This document shows, in pieces, positions 26,187-34,664 of a DNA stretch of 64,000 nucleotides. Position 1 is the stretch's first letter, and every line of letters starts with the position of its first letter. The DNA is from Chitinophagales bacterium. GTDB taxonomy: Bacteria > Bacteroidota > Bacteroidia > Chitinophagales > Chitinophagaceae. The translations under genes were made by a program, and so were the position numbers. Where the stretch lies: positions 1 to 64,000 of the forward strand of contig JAFLBK010000006.1 of assembly GCA_017303335.1 (NCBI GenBank), given 5' to 3'. Under the pieces are notes generated by a model that was not told the origin of the DNA, made no database searches, and was given only the letters and a program-made list of their open reading frames with translations.

Positions 26187-26907
26187 AAACTTTCCGCAGT
26201 TGCTGTAAAAGCGCCCGCATGTCTTTGGGCATTTCGGCCGACAGATCATGAAGGGTACCCTTTTCGTCGGTAAAGCACAGCCTGTAAGCATGCAGGGCCA
26301 GGCGGCCCAGGATGGGTTGTTCGGTTTCTTCCCATTTGCTGAGTTTGTATTTCCGCTTGATGGAAGAGAGTAAGATCGGTTTCGCGTCGCCATACAATTC
26401 ATCGCAGGCGAGGGGGTGACCCATATTCTTGCAATGCACCCGTATCTGGTGGGTGCGGCCTGTGTGCAGTTGGAATTGCAGGAGTGAATAGGTTTTGAAT
26501 GCCTCCACCACTTCGTAATCCGTTACCGCGGGTTTGCCCTTGCGATGAACCACCATCAAACCCTTCTGTACGGGATGTTCGCTGATGGGTTCGTCCATCG
26601 TTCCCTTTGGATGGGCCGGGGAGCCGAGTACAAGCCCGAGATAATATTTTTCAATTTTCCGTTCTTCAAACAAGCGTGAATAATATTTATGCGCCGCTTC
26701 TGTGCGGGCAAAGAGGATGATGCCGCTCGTGTCTTTATCCAGCCGGTGAACGGTGAATATGCTTCCGTACTTCGCCAGCAGCATGTCTTTCAGTGAAAGC
26801 GAAGTTTGCTCCCGGTCGGGGATCGAAAGCAGGCCGGCGGGTTTGTTCAGCACGATGATCGAATCGTCTTCAAAAAGAATTTCTGGGAATGTTGGCTTCA
26901 CGGTCAT
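26185..26907 (-). CDS. RluA-family pseudouridine synthase
   Basis: A 240-residue RNA pseudouridine synthase. The catalytic aspartate is D57 in HRLDKDTSGI; KPAG (about 22-25) and the HQIRVH motif (about 155-160) are also present. No S4 domain is present, so it resembles RluA/RluE-like short members; the target uridine in rRNA or tRNA cannot be told. The start ATG 26907 overlaps the TGA of the upstream S4-domain synthase (ATGA), so the two are translationally coupled. A longer frame to 26970 lies inside the upstream gene. Confidence 0.9.
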   Translation of the reverse strand: MTVKPTFPEILFEDDSIIVLNKPAGLLSIPDREQTSLSLKDMLLAKYGSIFTVHRLDKDTSGIILFARTEAAHKYYSRLFEERKIEKYYLGLVLGSPAHPKGTMDEPISEHPVQKGLMVVHRKGKPAVTDYEVVEAFKTYSLLQFQLHTGRTHQIRVHCKNMGHPLACDELYGDAKPILLSSIKRKYKLSKWEETEQPILGRLALHAYRLCFTDEKGTLHDLSAEMPKDMRALLQQLRKV

Positions 26908-27929
26908 TTCTTTTTTCCGGCATTCATGTATTTGAGCAGGCGAATCTCTTTTTCGCTGAGGTAACGCCATTTGCCGCGTTCAACATTTTTCTTGGTGAGA
27001 TTGGCATACATCACCCGGTCGAGCCCCTTTACATCATAGCCCAGGTGTTCGAAGATGCGGCGGACGATGCGGTTACGGCCACTGTGGATTTCGATGCCGA
27101 TGATGGACTTGTCTTTGCTGTCGGCATAGGCCAAGCTGTCTACCTGAATGAGCCCGTCTTCCAGTTTCAGTCCTTTCAGGATCTTATCGAAGTCGGCCTT
27201 AACGAGGGGTTTATCCAGTTTCGCTTCATAGATCTTCTTGATCTCGTAGCTGGGGTGCGATAATTTCTGCGTGAGATCGCCGTCGTTGGTGAGCAGCAGT
27301 ACGCCCGATGTGTTCCGGTCGAGCCGGCCGATGGGATACACCCGTTCGGCAGTGGCATGCTGTATCAGTTGCAACACGGTCTTTCTTCCCTGCGGATCAT
27401 CGGTGGTGGTGATATAATCCTTGGGTTTGTTCAGCAGGATATACACGAGGTTCTTGGTCACGAATAGTTTCTTTCCGTTGAATATCACCTCGTCGGTGTG
27501 CTGTACTTTATAGCCCGGCTCTGTTACGATCTTCCCGTTCACTTTCACTTTTTCAGCGGCGATCAGCGCCACCGCGTCACGCCTCGAACAAACACCGCAG
27601 TGCGCCAGGTATTTGTTGAGAGGCATGGAAGAGTCGGGCTTGAGGCCTGTTGTTTCCGGTTTGCTGTTTGAAGTCTGAGTTTTGGGCTTTGCCGTTACGG
27701 GCCTGCCTGCCGGCGAGGCAGGTTGCGGGTTACGGGTTGCGGGTTGTTTGCCCTTGATGGTTTGTTGCGCAGCCCGTTTGGCGTTCCGTGCCTCGAATTC
27801 CTCTTTTTTCTTTTTTTCGAAGAAGGCGGCCCGCTCTTTTTTGGCTTTTTTCTTTTCCTGGCGGAAGGTTTCCTTGATAACGCTGTTCTTCTTTTTGCCG
27901 ATGAATTTCTGGAAAGGCGACTGGCTCAT
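26904..27929 (-). CDS. S4-domain pseudouridine synthase (RsuA/RluB/RluF family)
   Basis: A 341-residue rRNA pseudouridine synthase. Residues 1-60 are very Lys-rich. Residues 61-105 are a low-complexity linker, part of which is encoded by a palindromic repeat (27690-27750). The S4 RNA-binding domain (about 103-160, with LNKYLAHCGVCSRRDA) and the catalytic domain (about 165-330) follow, with the active aspartate in GRLDRNTSGVLLLTNDG. The family modifies 16S or 23S rRNA in the ribosome core; which site is not clear. It is followed by the RluA-type gene with an ATGA overlap. Confidence 0.92.
   Translation of the reverse strand: MSQSPFQKFIGKKKNSVIKETFRQEKKKAKKERAAFFEKKKKEEFEARNAKRAAQQTIKGKQPATRNPQPASPAGRPVTAKPKTQTSNSKPETTGLKPDSSMPLNKYLAHCGVCSRRDAVALIAAEKVKVNGKIVTEPGYKVQHTDEVIFNGKKLFVTKNLVYILLNKPKDYITTTDDPQGRKTVLQLIQHATAERVYPIGRLDRNTSGVLLLTNDGDLTQKLSHPSYEIKKIYEAKLDKPLVKADFDKILKGLKLEDGLIQVDSLAYADSKDKSIIGIEIHSGRNRIVRRIFEHLGYDVKGLDRVMYANLTKKNVERGKWRYLSEKEIRLLKYMNAGKKK
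27690..27750. repeat. Palindromic and tandem repeat inside the pseudouridine synthase gene
   Basis: CCTGCCT-GCCGGCG-AGGCAGG (about 27708-27728) is a perfect stem-loop. Next to it are four GGGTTGC/GGGTTAC heptamers in tandem. In frame the block encodes QPATRNPQPASPAGRP, in the flexible linker before the S4 domain. Confidence 0.65.
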
Positions 27930-27968
27930 GTACGTGGGTTTTACTGTTGTTTCAACAGGAATGTGGAA

Positions 27969-27976
27969 CGAAGATA
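27969..27976 (-). promoter_or_regulatory. Possible -7 element for the two pseudouridine synthase genes
   Basis: TATCTTCG on the minus strand is one mismatch from TAnnTTTG and identical to the rpsP element. It lies 39 bp before the ATG at 27929. No -33 match is clear. Confidence 0.4.
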
Positions 27977-27982
27977 GTTTAT

Positions 27983-28012
27983 TTACATGGTCTGACGTCC
28001 TCGTCTGACCAT
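27983..28012. repeat. Inverted repeat in the rlmN-pseudouridine synthase gap
   Basis: TTACATGGTC...GACCATGTAA, with an inner TGACG/CGTCT partial match around TCCT, forms a 15-bp stem with one mismatch. It lies just after the rlmN stop codon on the minus strand and may help terminate it, though no T-run follows. Confidence 0.6.
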
Positions 28013-28027
28013 GTAAGTGGATAAGCC

Positions 28028-29068
28028 TTACTTTTTATTCGCTAATTGACCGCAGGCGGCGTCTATGTCCTTGCCGCGGCTTCTGCGCAGGCGAACATTC
28101 ACCCGGTTGTTCAGCAGGTAGCTGGTGAATTTTTGTGTTTTGTCTTCGTCGGGTTTCATGAATTGCGCATTGTCGATCGGGTTGTATTCGATCACGTTGA
28201 TGAGGTGTGTGGGTATGCGCCGGTAGATCTTGATCAGGTCGTTGGCATCTTCGATCGAATCATTGATGTCTTTGAAGAGGATGTATTCGAGGGTGATGTC
28301 GTTCTTCGTTTCCTGGTAGAAATAGTTGAGGGCGTCGATCAGCACTTCGATGTTATTGCTTTCGTTGATCGGCATGATGGCATCCCGCTTTTTATCGCTG
28401 GCCGCATGCAGGGAAAGCGCCAGGTTGAAACGGACCTTGTCATCACCCAGCTGGCGGATCTGCTTGGCGACGCCCGCCGTGGATACGGTGATCCGTTTCG
28501 GGCTCATGGCCATGCCATCGTTGGAAGTGATCCGTTCAATAGCGTGTAACACGTTTTTGTAATTGAGCAGGGGTTCGCCCATACCCATGAATACGATGTT
28601 CGAAAGTTTGGTATTGTAGATCTTCTCACTTTGTTCATTCAGCAGCGCTACCTGGTCGTAGATCTCATCGAAGTTGAGGTTACGCTTTCGGTCCATATAG
28701 CCGGTTGCGCAGAACTTGCAGCTCAGGCTGCAGCCGATCTGGGAAGAAACACAGGCGGTTTGCCTTTTCTCCGTGGGAATCAGCACTCCCTCTACATAGT
28801 GGCCATCGAAGGTTTTGAACCGCGATTTGACGGTTCCGTCGCTGCTCACCTGGTTGGCATCCACCGTAATGGCGGGCAGGGAGAACTGCTCCGACAATTT
28901 TTGACGCAGATCCTTGGAAAGATTGCTCATCTCCTCGAAACTGCGGGCATTTTTTTTCCAGATCCATTCATAGGTCTGAATGGCCCGGAATTTCTTATCC
29001 CCGATGGACTCAAAATACTCCTTCAGTTCGGGCAGGCTCAGCGTCCGGATATTTGTAGCGGTGGTCAT
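28028..29068 (-). CDS. rlmN: Dual-specificity 23S rRNA/tRNA methyltransferase RlmN
   Basis: A 346-residue radical SAM enzyme that methylates C2 of A2503 in 23S rRNA and A37 in some tRNAs. The iron-sulfur cluster cysteines are C113, C117 and C120 in GCSLSCKFC. The resolving cysteine is near the C-terminus in DIDAACGQL. The N-terminal helix-hairpin-helix-like domain covers about 1-95. ATG 29068 is chosen over 29110 because TACCTTTG, an exact -7 promoter element, lies between the two (29073-29080), only 4 nt before this ATG. The message would thus be leaderless. Confidence 0.96.
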   Translation of the reverse strand: MTTATNIRTLSLPELKEYFESIGDKKFRAIQTYEWIWKKNARSFEEMSNLSKDLRQKLSEQFSLPAITVDANQVSSDGTVKSRFKTFDGHYVEGVLIPTEKRQTACVSSQIGCSLSCKFCATGYMDRKRNLNFDEIYDQVALLNEQSEKIYNTKLSNIVFMGMGEPLLNYKNVLHAIERITSNDGMAMSPKRITVSTAGVAKQIRQLGDDKVRFNLALSLHAASDKKRDAIMPINESNNIEVLIDALNYFYQETKNDITLEYILFKDINDSIEDANDLIKIYRRIPTHLINVIEYNPIDNAQFMKPDEDKTQKFTSYLLNNRVNVRLRRSRGKDIDAACGQLANKK

Positions 29069-29072
29069 GCCG

Positions 29073-29080
29073 CAAAGGTA
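29073..29080 (-). promoter_or_regulatory. -7 element of rlmN, 4 nt before the start codon
   Basis: TACCTTTG matches TAnnTTTG exactly. With the usual distance to the transcription start, the mRNA would begin at or next to the ATG. Confidence 0.6.
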
Positions 29081-29166
29081 CTTGGTATCGGGCGTAAATC
29101 CATTCGTCAAAAGCCGGTAGCCGGTTGGGCGAAAAATGCTAGCTTCCGGGTATATAATTTCTGTCT

Positions 29167-30273
29167 ATGCGAAAAATTTGTTTGTTCGTTTTCCTTGGCT
29201 GTTACAGTATGGCCGCTTGTCATTCGGCTCCGCGGAGCAAGGAGGAGAAAGTACTATATGCCGATTCGGTGCGGGTGGTCAAAAGCGGGTTAACCTACCC
29301 CTGGGAAATACTTTGGGGTAAGGATGGGTTTATCTGGATGACCGAACGGGGCGGAAAGATCAGCAAGATCGATCCAAAAACAGGCGCTACCCTTTGTTTC
29401 CTGGCCCTGCCCGACGTGGTAAGCCGTAACGAGGGAGGCATGCTGGGCATGGTTCAGCATCCCGGTTTTGCCGGCAACGGTTTGTTTTACGTGGTGTACA
29501 ATTACAAGAGCGGCCCGGATTATCTTGAAAAACTGGTTCAGTTCCGGTACGAGAATAATGTCATCAAGCCGGTGAGAACATTGATTGAGAACATCCCCGC
29601 CACTACCAACCACAACGGCTCGCGGTTGCTGATCAGTAGCGGCTCCGACCCCAAGCTGTTCATGACAACGGGGGATGCGCTTATTCAGGCCAATGCCCAG
29701 GATCTATCCTCGCTTTCGGGTAAAGTGCTGCGTTTCAATCTTGATGGAACGATACCAGCCGATAACCCGTTTCCGAATTCCCCGGTATGGAGCTATGGTC
29801 ATCGCAACCAGCAGGGCCTGGTGATGGTGAATGGGATGCTGTATGCCAGTGAACACGGTCCTACCATTGAAGATGAGATCAATATCATCGAAAAAGGAAG
29901 AAACTATGGCTGGCCTGTTGTAAATGGGCCCTGCGACCAGGCTGCCGAACGGGTATTCTGCAGAACGAATAACGTCAGGGAGCCCATCTGGAGCAGTGGT
30001 GGTAGCACAATTGCGGTCTGCGGGTTGGATTACTACAACCACAACCGGATCCCGGAATGGAAGAACTGCCTGCTGATGGTGATGCTGAAAGACGCCAGCC
30101 TGAAGGCCTTAAAAATCAGCCCCGACGGGCGATCCGTTGTAAGTGAGCAAACCTATTTCAAGCCACGTTTCGGCCGCCTCAGGGATATCTGTATCTCTCC
30201 GGATGGGAAAGTATACCTCTGCACCAGCAATGGAAGCGGCGGGGATATGTTGCTGGAAGTGGTTAAGCTTTAG
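29167..30273 (+). CDS. PQQ-type sugar dehydrogenase (soluble glucose dehydrogenase family), lipoprotein
   Basis: A 368-residue six-bladed beta-propeller of the GSDH/Yli family, which oxidises aldoses or other sugars with pyrroloquinoline quinone. The signal sequence ends in SMAAC (C18), a lipobox, so it should sit in the cell envelope. Family motifs include NHNGSRLLIS, YGHRNQQGL and SEHGPTIEDEINIIEKGRNYGW. The catalytic-type histidine lies in the NHNG segment. No PQQ synthesis genes are in the window, so the cofactor must come from elsewhere, or the protein may bind none. It stands alone, 68 bp before the thiolase promoter. Confidence 0.85.
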   Translation: MRKICLFVFLGCYSMAACHSAPRSKEEKVLYADSVRVVKSGLTYPWEILWGKDGFIWMTERGGKISKIDPKTGATLCFLALPDVVSRNEGGMLGMVQHPGFAGNGLFYVVYNYKSGPDYLEKLVQFRYENNVIKPVRTLIENIPATTNHNGSRLLISSGSDPKLFMTTGDALIQANAQDLSSLSGKVLRFNLDGTIPADNPFPNSPVWSYGHRNQQGLVMVNGMLYASEHGPTIEDEINIIEKGRNYGWPVVNGPCDQAAERVFCRTNNVREPIWSSGGSTIAVCGLDYYNHNRIPEWKNCLLMVMLKDASLKALKISPDGRSVVSEQTYFKPRFGRLRDICISPDGKVYLCTSNGSGGDMLLEVVKL

Positions 30274-30277
30274 CCGC

Positions 30278-30285
30278 TATATTTG
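30278..30285 (+). promoter_or_regulatory. -7 element of the thiolase promoter
   Basis: TATATTTG is an exact TAnnTTTG. The leader of about 50 nt contains AGCTTTAGCTGTCAGG and CGCTATAGCTGAC, which can pair as a hairpin before the ATG. Confidence 0.55.
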
Positions 30286-30341
30286 TGCAGCTTTAGCTGT
30301 CAGGATGGAGTCTGCGCTATAGCTGACCTAATAAAGAAACT

Positions 30342-31535
30342 ATGCAAACAGTCTACGTAATCGATGCCGTTCGTACCGCGATCGGAAAATATGGCGGCGC
30401 CTTGAGCAGTGTTCGCCCCGATGATCTCCTCGCACATGTGATCAAAGTACTCTTAAGCCGAAACGCTGCTATCGATGTGAACGCGATTGAAGATGTGATT
30501 GCGGGGGCTGCCAATCAAAGCGGGGAAGATAACCGCAATGTGGCCCGTATGGCCCTGCTGTTGGCAGGTCTGCCCAATACCGTGGCAGGAAATACCGTGA
30601 ACCGGTTGTGCGCAAGCGGTTTGCAGGCCATCATGGATGCCAGCCGGGCGATTGCCTGCGGAGATGGGCACCTGATGATCGCCTGCGGGGTAGAGAGTAT
30701 GTCGAGAGCACCCTTTGTGATGCCCAAGAGCAACAGCGCTTTTGCCCGGGAGCCGCAGATAGCGGATACAACATTGGGCTGGCGATTCATCAATAAGCGG
30801 CTGTCGGAAATGTATTATCCCTATACCATGGGAGAAACGGCGGAGAACGTGGCCAAACGCTGGAACATAAGCCGGCATGCCCAGGATGAATTTGCATTGG
30901 CAAGCCAGCAGAAATATGAGCGGGCCTTCCAGGAAGGAAAATGGAAAGACGAAATAACCCCCATACAGGTTCAGATCGGCAAGGATGTATTCGACTTCGA
31001 AAAAGATGAGCACCCGCGCCTGACCAGCCTGGAAAAGCTGAAATTGCTAAAACCGGCTTTCGCCAAAGACGGTACCGTAACCGCGGGCAACAGCAGCGGT
31101 ATCAATGATGGAGCCGCGGCAATGTTACTGGCCAGCGAAACAGCTGTGAAGAAGTATGGACTGAATCCCATTGCCCGGGTGGTAAGTATGGCTGTAGCTG
31201 GAGTTGATCCCGCCATCATGGGCATCGGGCCTGTGCCGGCCAGCCAGAAAGCGTTGGAGCGGGCCAAATTACAGGTGGCAGACCTCGATCTCATCGAACT
31301 GAATGAAGCATTCGCTTCCCAATCCATAGCCTGTATCCACGACCTCGGCCTCGATCTGGAAAAGGTTAACGTAAACGGCGGGGCTATTGCCATTGGCCAT
31401 CCGTTGGGTTGTAGCGGCGTTCGCATATCGGCCACCTTACTGCATGAACTTAAAAGACGAAAGGGTAAGTATGGGCTGGCTACGATGTGTATCGGGGTTG
31501 GACAAGGCGCGGCGATTATCTATGAAGGGATGTGA
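30342..31535 (+). CDS. pcaF: Acetyl-CoA acyltransferase, 3-oxoadipyl-CoA thiolase-like
   Basis: A 397-residue class II thiolase. The nucleophilic cysteine is C90 in NRLCASGLQAI. The second active-site residues are in GHPLGCSG and CIGVGQGAA near the C-terminus. The stretch GEDNRNVARMALLLAGLP and the DTTLGWRFIN segment match 3-oxoadipyl-CoA thiolases (PcaF/PaaJ), which release succinyl-CoA and acetyl-CoA at the end of aromatic catabolism. No other aromatic degradation gene is nearby, so it may instead serve fatty acid or general acyl-CoA cleavage; the symbol follows similarity only. It converges on hisS after 24 bp. Confidence 0.85.
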   Translation: MQTVYVIDAVRTAIGKYGGALSSVRPDDLLAHVIKVLLSRNAAIDVNAIEDVIAGAANQSGEDNRNVARMALLLAGLPNTVAGNTVNRLCASGLQAIMDASRAIACGDGHLMIACGVESMSRAPFVMPKSNSAFAREPQIADTTLGWRFINKRLSEMYYPYTMGETAENVAKRWNISRHAQDEFALASQQKYERAFQEGKWKDEITPIQVQIGKDVFDFEKDEHPRLTSLEKLKLLKPAFAKDGTVTAGNSSGINDGAAAMLLASETAVKKYGLNPIARVVSMAVAGVDPAIMGIGPVPASQKALERAKLQVADLDLIELNEAFASQSIACIHDLGLDLEKVNVNGGAIAIGHPLGCSGVRISATLLHELKRRKGKYGLATMCIGVGQGAAIIYEGM

Positions 31536-31559
31536 CCAAACAAAGAACGTATCTTAGGC

Positions 31560-32927
31560 TTATCGGCTCTTTAAGTAGTTTGACAGATCCCCGAATGCGA
31601 CCACTTCCTGCTCACCGGATCGAATATTCTTCACCGGGCATTTTTTCTCTTCCATCTCCTTACTGCCGATGATCACCACAAAGGGAATGTTCTTTTTTTC
31701 GGCATAGGTGAATTGCTTGCTGATTTTGGCATTCTCATGATAGAGTTCGCAGGCGATGCCGTTTCCGCGGAGTTGCTGCATGAGCGAGAATGCGGAAAGG
31801 CTTTCCTGTTCGCCCATGTTGAAGAAAAGAACCTTGGTGCTGATGTCGAGGTTGGGAGGGAAGAGATTCATTTCTTCCAGAACATCATAGATCCTGTCTA
31901 CGCCAAAGGAAATACCGACACCCGGAATGCCGGGTACACCGAACAAACCCGTGAGATCATCGTAACGGCCACCACCGCCAACGCTGCCCATTTTCACTTC
32001 TTCCGGCGCCTTGGCTTCGAATATGATACCGGTGTAATAGTTTAAACCCCTTGCGAGGGTAAAATCAATAATGAGGTTTGTGTTTTTTGAGTGTGAGAAA
32101 ACAAATTCCACTTCTTCAATACCTTCTTTACCGCTGTCTATAGAGCCGATCAGGTTCCTGATCGCGGTAAGTTTCGCTTCACTGCCGCCGTCGATATTCA
32201 GATAGCTTTCAATAACGGATACCTGCTGTTCGTTCAACCCGCGCTGCAGGAGTTCCTCTTTTACTTTCCCGAGACCGATCTTATCAAGTTTGTCGATGGC
32301 AATAGTAATATCTATCATTTTGTCGGCGCCACCACAAAGTTCTGCGAGGGCTGCCAATATTTTGCGGCTGTTGATCCGGAGTTCGTACCCATTCATTCCG
32401 AGTTGCAGAAATACATCATGGTAGATATTCGCCAATTCTACTTCGTTTATCAGGGATGTGCTGCCCACCACATCGGCATCGCATTGTGTGAATTCGCGGT
32501 AACGGCCTTTCTGCGGCCTGTCGGCACGCCATACCGGTTGTATCTGGTATCTTCTGAACGGGAAAGTAAGTTTACCATGGTTCATGGCTACATAGCGGGC
32601 AAAGGGAATCGTGAGGTCGTATTTCAATGCCCGTTCTGTGATGCCTTTTGCATTTTTCCCCTGAAGAATCTTTTCGAAATCTTCCCTGGCCTGCGATTCC
32701 TTTTCCGGGTTGTCGAGGCCATTGTTCAGTATTTTGAAAATGAGTTTGTCTCCTTCCTCCCCGTATTTGCCCATCAAGGTATCCAGGTTTTCCATGGCCG
32801 GAGTTTCCAGCGGTTGAAAGCTGTAACGCTCAAACGTACTTTTTATCGTCGAGAAAATATACGTACGCTTCCTTACGGTTTCAGCTGAAAAATCACGGGT
32901 TCCTTGCGGTATGGATGGTTTACTCAT
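31560..32927 (-). CDS. hisS: Histidyl-tRNA synthetase
   Basis: A 455-residue class II aminoacyl-tRNA synthetase. Motif 1 lies near residue 45, motif 2 (FRRYQIQPVWRADRPQKGRYREF) at about 120-145, and the histidine-specific LARGLNYYTG and GGRYDDL stretches near 275 and 315. Motif 3 has GVGISFGVDRI. The C-terminal anticodon domain covers about 365-455. Its start overlaps the end of the phosphatase gene by 8 bp, so it is the second gene of an operon. Confidence 0.97.
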   Translation of the reverse strand: MSKPSIPQGTRDFSAETVRKRTYIFSTIKSTFERYSFQPLETPAMENLDTLMGKYGEEGDKLIFKILNNGLDNPEKESQAREDFEKILQGKNAKGITERALKYDLTIPFARYVAMNHGKLTFPFRRYQIQPVWRADRPQKGRYREFTQCDADVVGSTSLINEVELANIYHDVFLQLGMNGYELRINSRKILAALAELCGGADKMIDITIAIDKLDKIGLGKVKEELLQRGLNEQQVSVIESYLNIDGGSEAKLTAIRNLIGSIDSGKEGIEEVEFVFSHSKNTNLIIDFTLARGLNYYTGIIFEAKAPEEVKMGSVGGGGRYDDLTGLFGVPGIPGVGISFGVDRIYDVLEEMNLFPPNLDISTKVLFFNMGEQESLSAFSLMQQLRGNGIACELYHENAKISKQFTYAEKKNIPFVVIIGSKEMEEKKCPVKNIRSGEQEVVAFGDLSNYLKSR

Positions 32928-33390
32928 TTATGATAGTTAAATGCTTTTTTAAAATACACTCACAAACCTGGTCGATGATCGCATATACATCGTGATAACC
33001 TTGCTCGGGTCCGTACCATGGATCCGGTACGTCGCGGTTTTGGCCGGGGTAAAGTTCATTCAGGAACAAATCTACTTTAGATGGATCGAATTTGTTACGG
33101 CTGATTCTTTCTATGTCATCCAGCACATCACCAGCCATAGCGTAGATCATATCGTATTTATCAAAGTCTTCGGCAATGAACTTCCGGCTCCGTTGATCGC
33201 TGATATTGATTCCATGAGCTTTTGCCACTTTTACGCTTAATGGATGCGGTGGCTCCCCGATGTGATAGCCATTGGTTCCTGCGCTTTCAATATTCCAGCT
33301 TAAACCAGCCTTACAGGCCTTATCCTGCAATACCCCCTCCGCTAACGGGCTCCTGCATATATTGCCCAGGCATACCATCAAGATTTTCAT
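32920..33390 (-). CDS. Low-molecular-weight protein tyrosine phosphatase
   Basis: A 156-residue LMW phosphatase. The P-loop CLGNICRS (C7, R13) starts at residue 7 and the general acid aspartate is in DVPDPWYG. These enzymes remove phosphate from tyrosine or arginine residues. ATG 33390 is chosen because it starts the canonical MKILMVCLGN strand; 4 nt upstream lies an exact -7 promoter element. A longer frame to 33453 would include the promoter. The gene overlaps hisS by 8 bp. Confidence 0.94.
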   Translation of the reverse strand: MKILMVCLGNICRSPLAEGVLQDKACKAGLSWNIESAGTNGYHIGEPPHPLSVKVAKAHGINISDQRSRKFIAEDFDKYDMIYAMAGDVLDDIERISRNKFDPSKVDLFLNELYPGQNRDVPDPWYGPEQGYHDVYAIIDQVCECILKKHLTIINE

Positions 33391-33394
33391 GCGG

Positions 33395-33402
33395 CAAAGA
33401 TA
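33395..33402 (-). promoter_or_regulatory. -7 element of the phosphatase-hisS operon, 4 nt before the start codon
   Basis: TATCTTTG on the minus strand, exact TAnnTTTG; CCTG stands 18 nt upstream. Spacing to the ATG is 4 nt, as for rlmN and mnmE. Confidence 0.6.
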
Positions 33403-33519
33403 GAAGTAAGTTACAGATTTCAGGTGTTGAATGACTTGTGGAATTTTCTGCACGTCTCATCTCATTTCGGAACACGGCGCCGGGTTTGAATTTATTCCTT
33501 CATTCAAAACCCAACTAGT

Positions 33520-34347
33520 ATGAACAACGAGCTGATTCTGAAAAGTGATATTCTTGATATACTTTTCGAAAAACGAAATAAAGCCTATGGGGCATATGTA
33601 CTGCGCAAATCGTATGAGGGGCGGGTAAAAAAAGCACTCGGAATAATGATGTGTGTGGCTATTGCTTTAATCGGCCTTGCCTTTATTAAAGAAAGCCATC
33701 CCCTCAATTCTAATACTATTATATGCGAGATAGTCGAGCCCGAACTTGGAAAGGTAGAAACGAAGAAAGCGGAGATTAAAAAGCCGGAAAAAAAAATGGT
33801 TGAGGCCCCAAAGAAGAAGGATTTGGTTTTGAGATCTGAGCAGATGTACATCAATAATCTCAAAATTGTACGGAATACGGAGACGGTGGATTCGATTCGG
33901 TTTCTGGATGAAAAGATGCCGATTGGAAATACAAATACGAACAGCCCGTTTGCTCCACCAGCCACCGTGAATCCCGTTTCTACGGAACCTGTAGCTGGGG
34001 GTGTAGAAGTAAAACCGAACCGGGGTGAACCAGTTGAAAGTACAGAGGTGGAGGTAATGCCATCATTTCCCGGAGGCACTGAAGCGTTACTTAATTTTCT
34101 ACGTCGCCATTTGGATAATCCTGAGCCAATGAATTCAGGTGAGTCGGTTACCGTAAAAGCAAGATTTGTGGTGGGTTATGATGGAAAACTGCAGGGCTTC
34201 AGGATCATACAGGATGGGGGAGATGTATTCAATAAAGAAGTAATGCGGGTGTTGAAGAAGATGCCTGACTGGGTTCCTGGGAAAGCAAAGGGTGAAAACG
34301 TGTCGGTATATTATACAATCCCTGTAAAGTTTACGGGTGAAGACTGA
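33520..34347 (+). CDS. tonB: TonB family energy transducer (paralogue 1)
   Basis: A 275-residue TonB homologue. A short cytosolic N-terminus with LKSDILDILFEKRNKAYGAYVLRKSY, a membrane helix at about 40-57, a Lys/Pro/Glu periplasmic linker and a C-terminal TonB domain (about 178-273) with PSFPGGTEALLNFLRRHL are seen. TonB passes proton-motive energy to outer-membrane transporters. It is clearly related to the TonB at 56525, sharing the N-terminal ILDI and YGAY-LRKSY pattern, but lacks the polyproline run. It leads a cluster with a small membrane protein, a PstS-like lipoprotein and a TPR protein, without its own ExbB/ExbD. Confidence 0.9.
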   Translation: MNNELILKSDILDILFEKRNKAYGAYVLRKSYEGRVKKALGIMMCVAIALIGLAFIKESHPLNSNTIICEIVEPELGKVETKKAEIKKPEKKMVEAPKKKDLVLRSEQMYINNLKIVRNTETVDSIRFLDEKMPIGNTNTNSPFAPPATVNPVSTEPVAGGVEVKPNRGEPVESTEVEVMPSFPGGTEALLNFLRRHLDNPEPMNSGESVTVKARFVVGYDGKLQGFRIIQDGGDVFNKEVMRVLKKMPDWVPGKAKGENVSVYYTIPVKFTGED

Positions 34348-34375
34348 TGAACGTAATTATTTTACTAATTTCACA

Positions 34376-34395
34376 GCCCCGCTAAAAAGCGGGGC
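34376..34395 (+). terminator. Hairpin after tonB paralogue 1
   Basis: A perfect 8-bp GC-rich stem GCCCCGCT/AGCGGGGC with an AAAA loop lies 28 bp after the tonB stop codon and 12 bp before the next ATG. The following sequence is only weakly T-rich, so termination may be partial. Confidence 0.5.
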
Positions 34396-34406
34396 ACTAT
34401 TTTAAA

Positions 34407-34664
34407 ATGGCATTGGAAGAATTTGAAAAAGAACAACTTACCGAGCGGGATAAAGGTTACATCCGGATGCGAAGCATCATGGATATGGGTATGGGGATAT
34501 TGTGGGCGGGGATGGGAGGATTCTTTTTATTCGCTCAGAAATTAAGCCCAGCTCTCACCGAACAGTATGATGCAAAATTACTCATGGTATTCGGGTCGGT
34601 TTGCGTACTCTATGGCTTATTCAGGGTATACAGGGGTATCAAGAAAAATTATTTAAGACGTTGA
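34407..34664 (+). CDS. Small two-helix membrane protein
   Basis: An 85-residue protein of unknown function. A charged N-terminus (about 25 residues, many Glu, Lys, Arg) precedes two hydrophobic helices at about 28-46 and 59-75, and a basic tail IKKNYLRR follows. It lies between tonB and the PstS-like gene, and its TGA overlaps the TTG start of the latter. The fixed position suggests a role with these envelope proteins. Confidence 0.75.
   Translation: MALEEFEKEQLTERDKGYIRMRSIMDMGMGILWAGMGGFFLFAQKLSPALTEQYDAKLLMVFGSVCVLYGLFRVYRGIKKNYLRR

Noticed and set aside
34601..34660. Longer start for the PstS-like lipoprotein
   Set aside because: It lies within the upstream gene and would place a polar stretch before the signal peptide.
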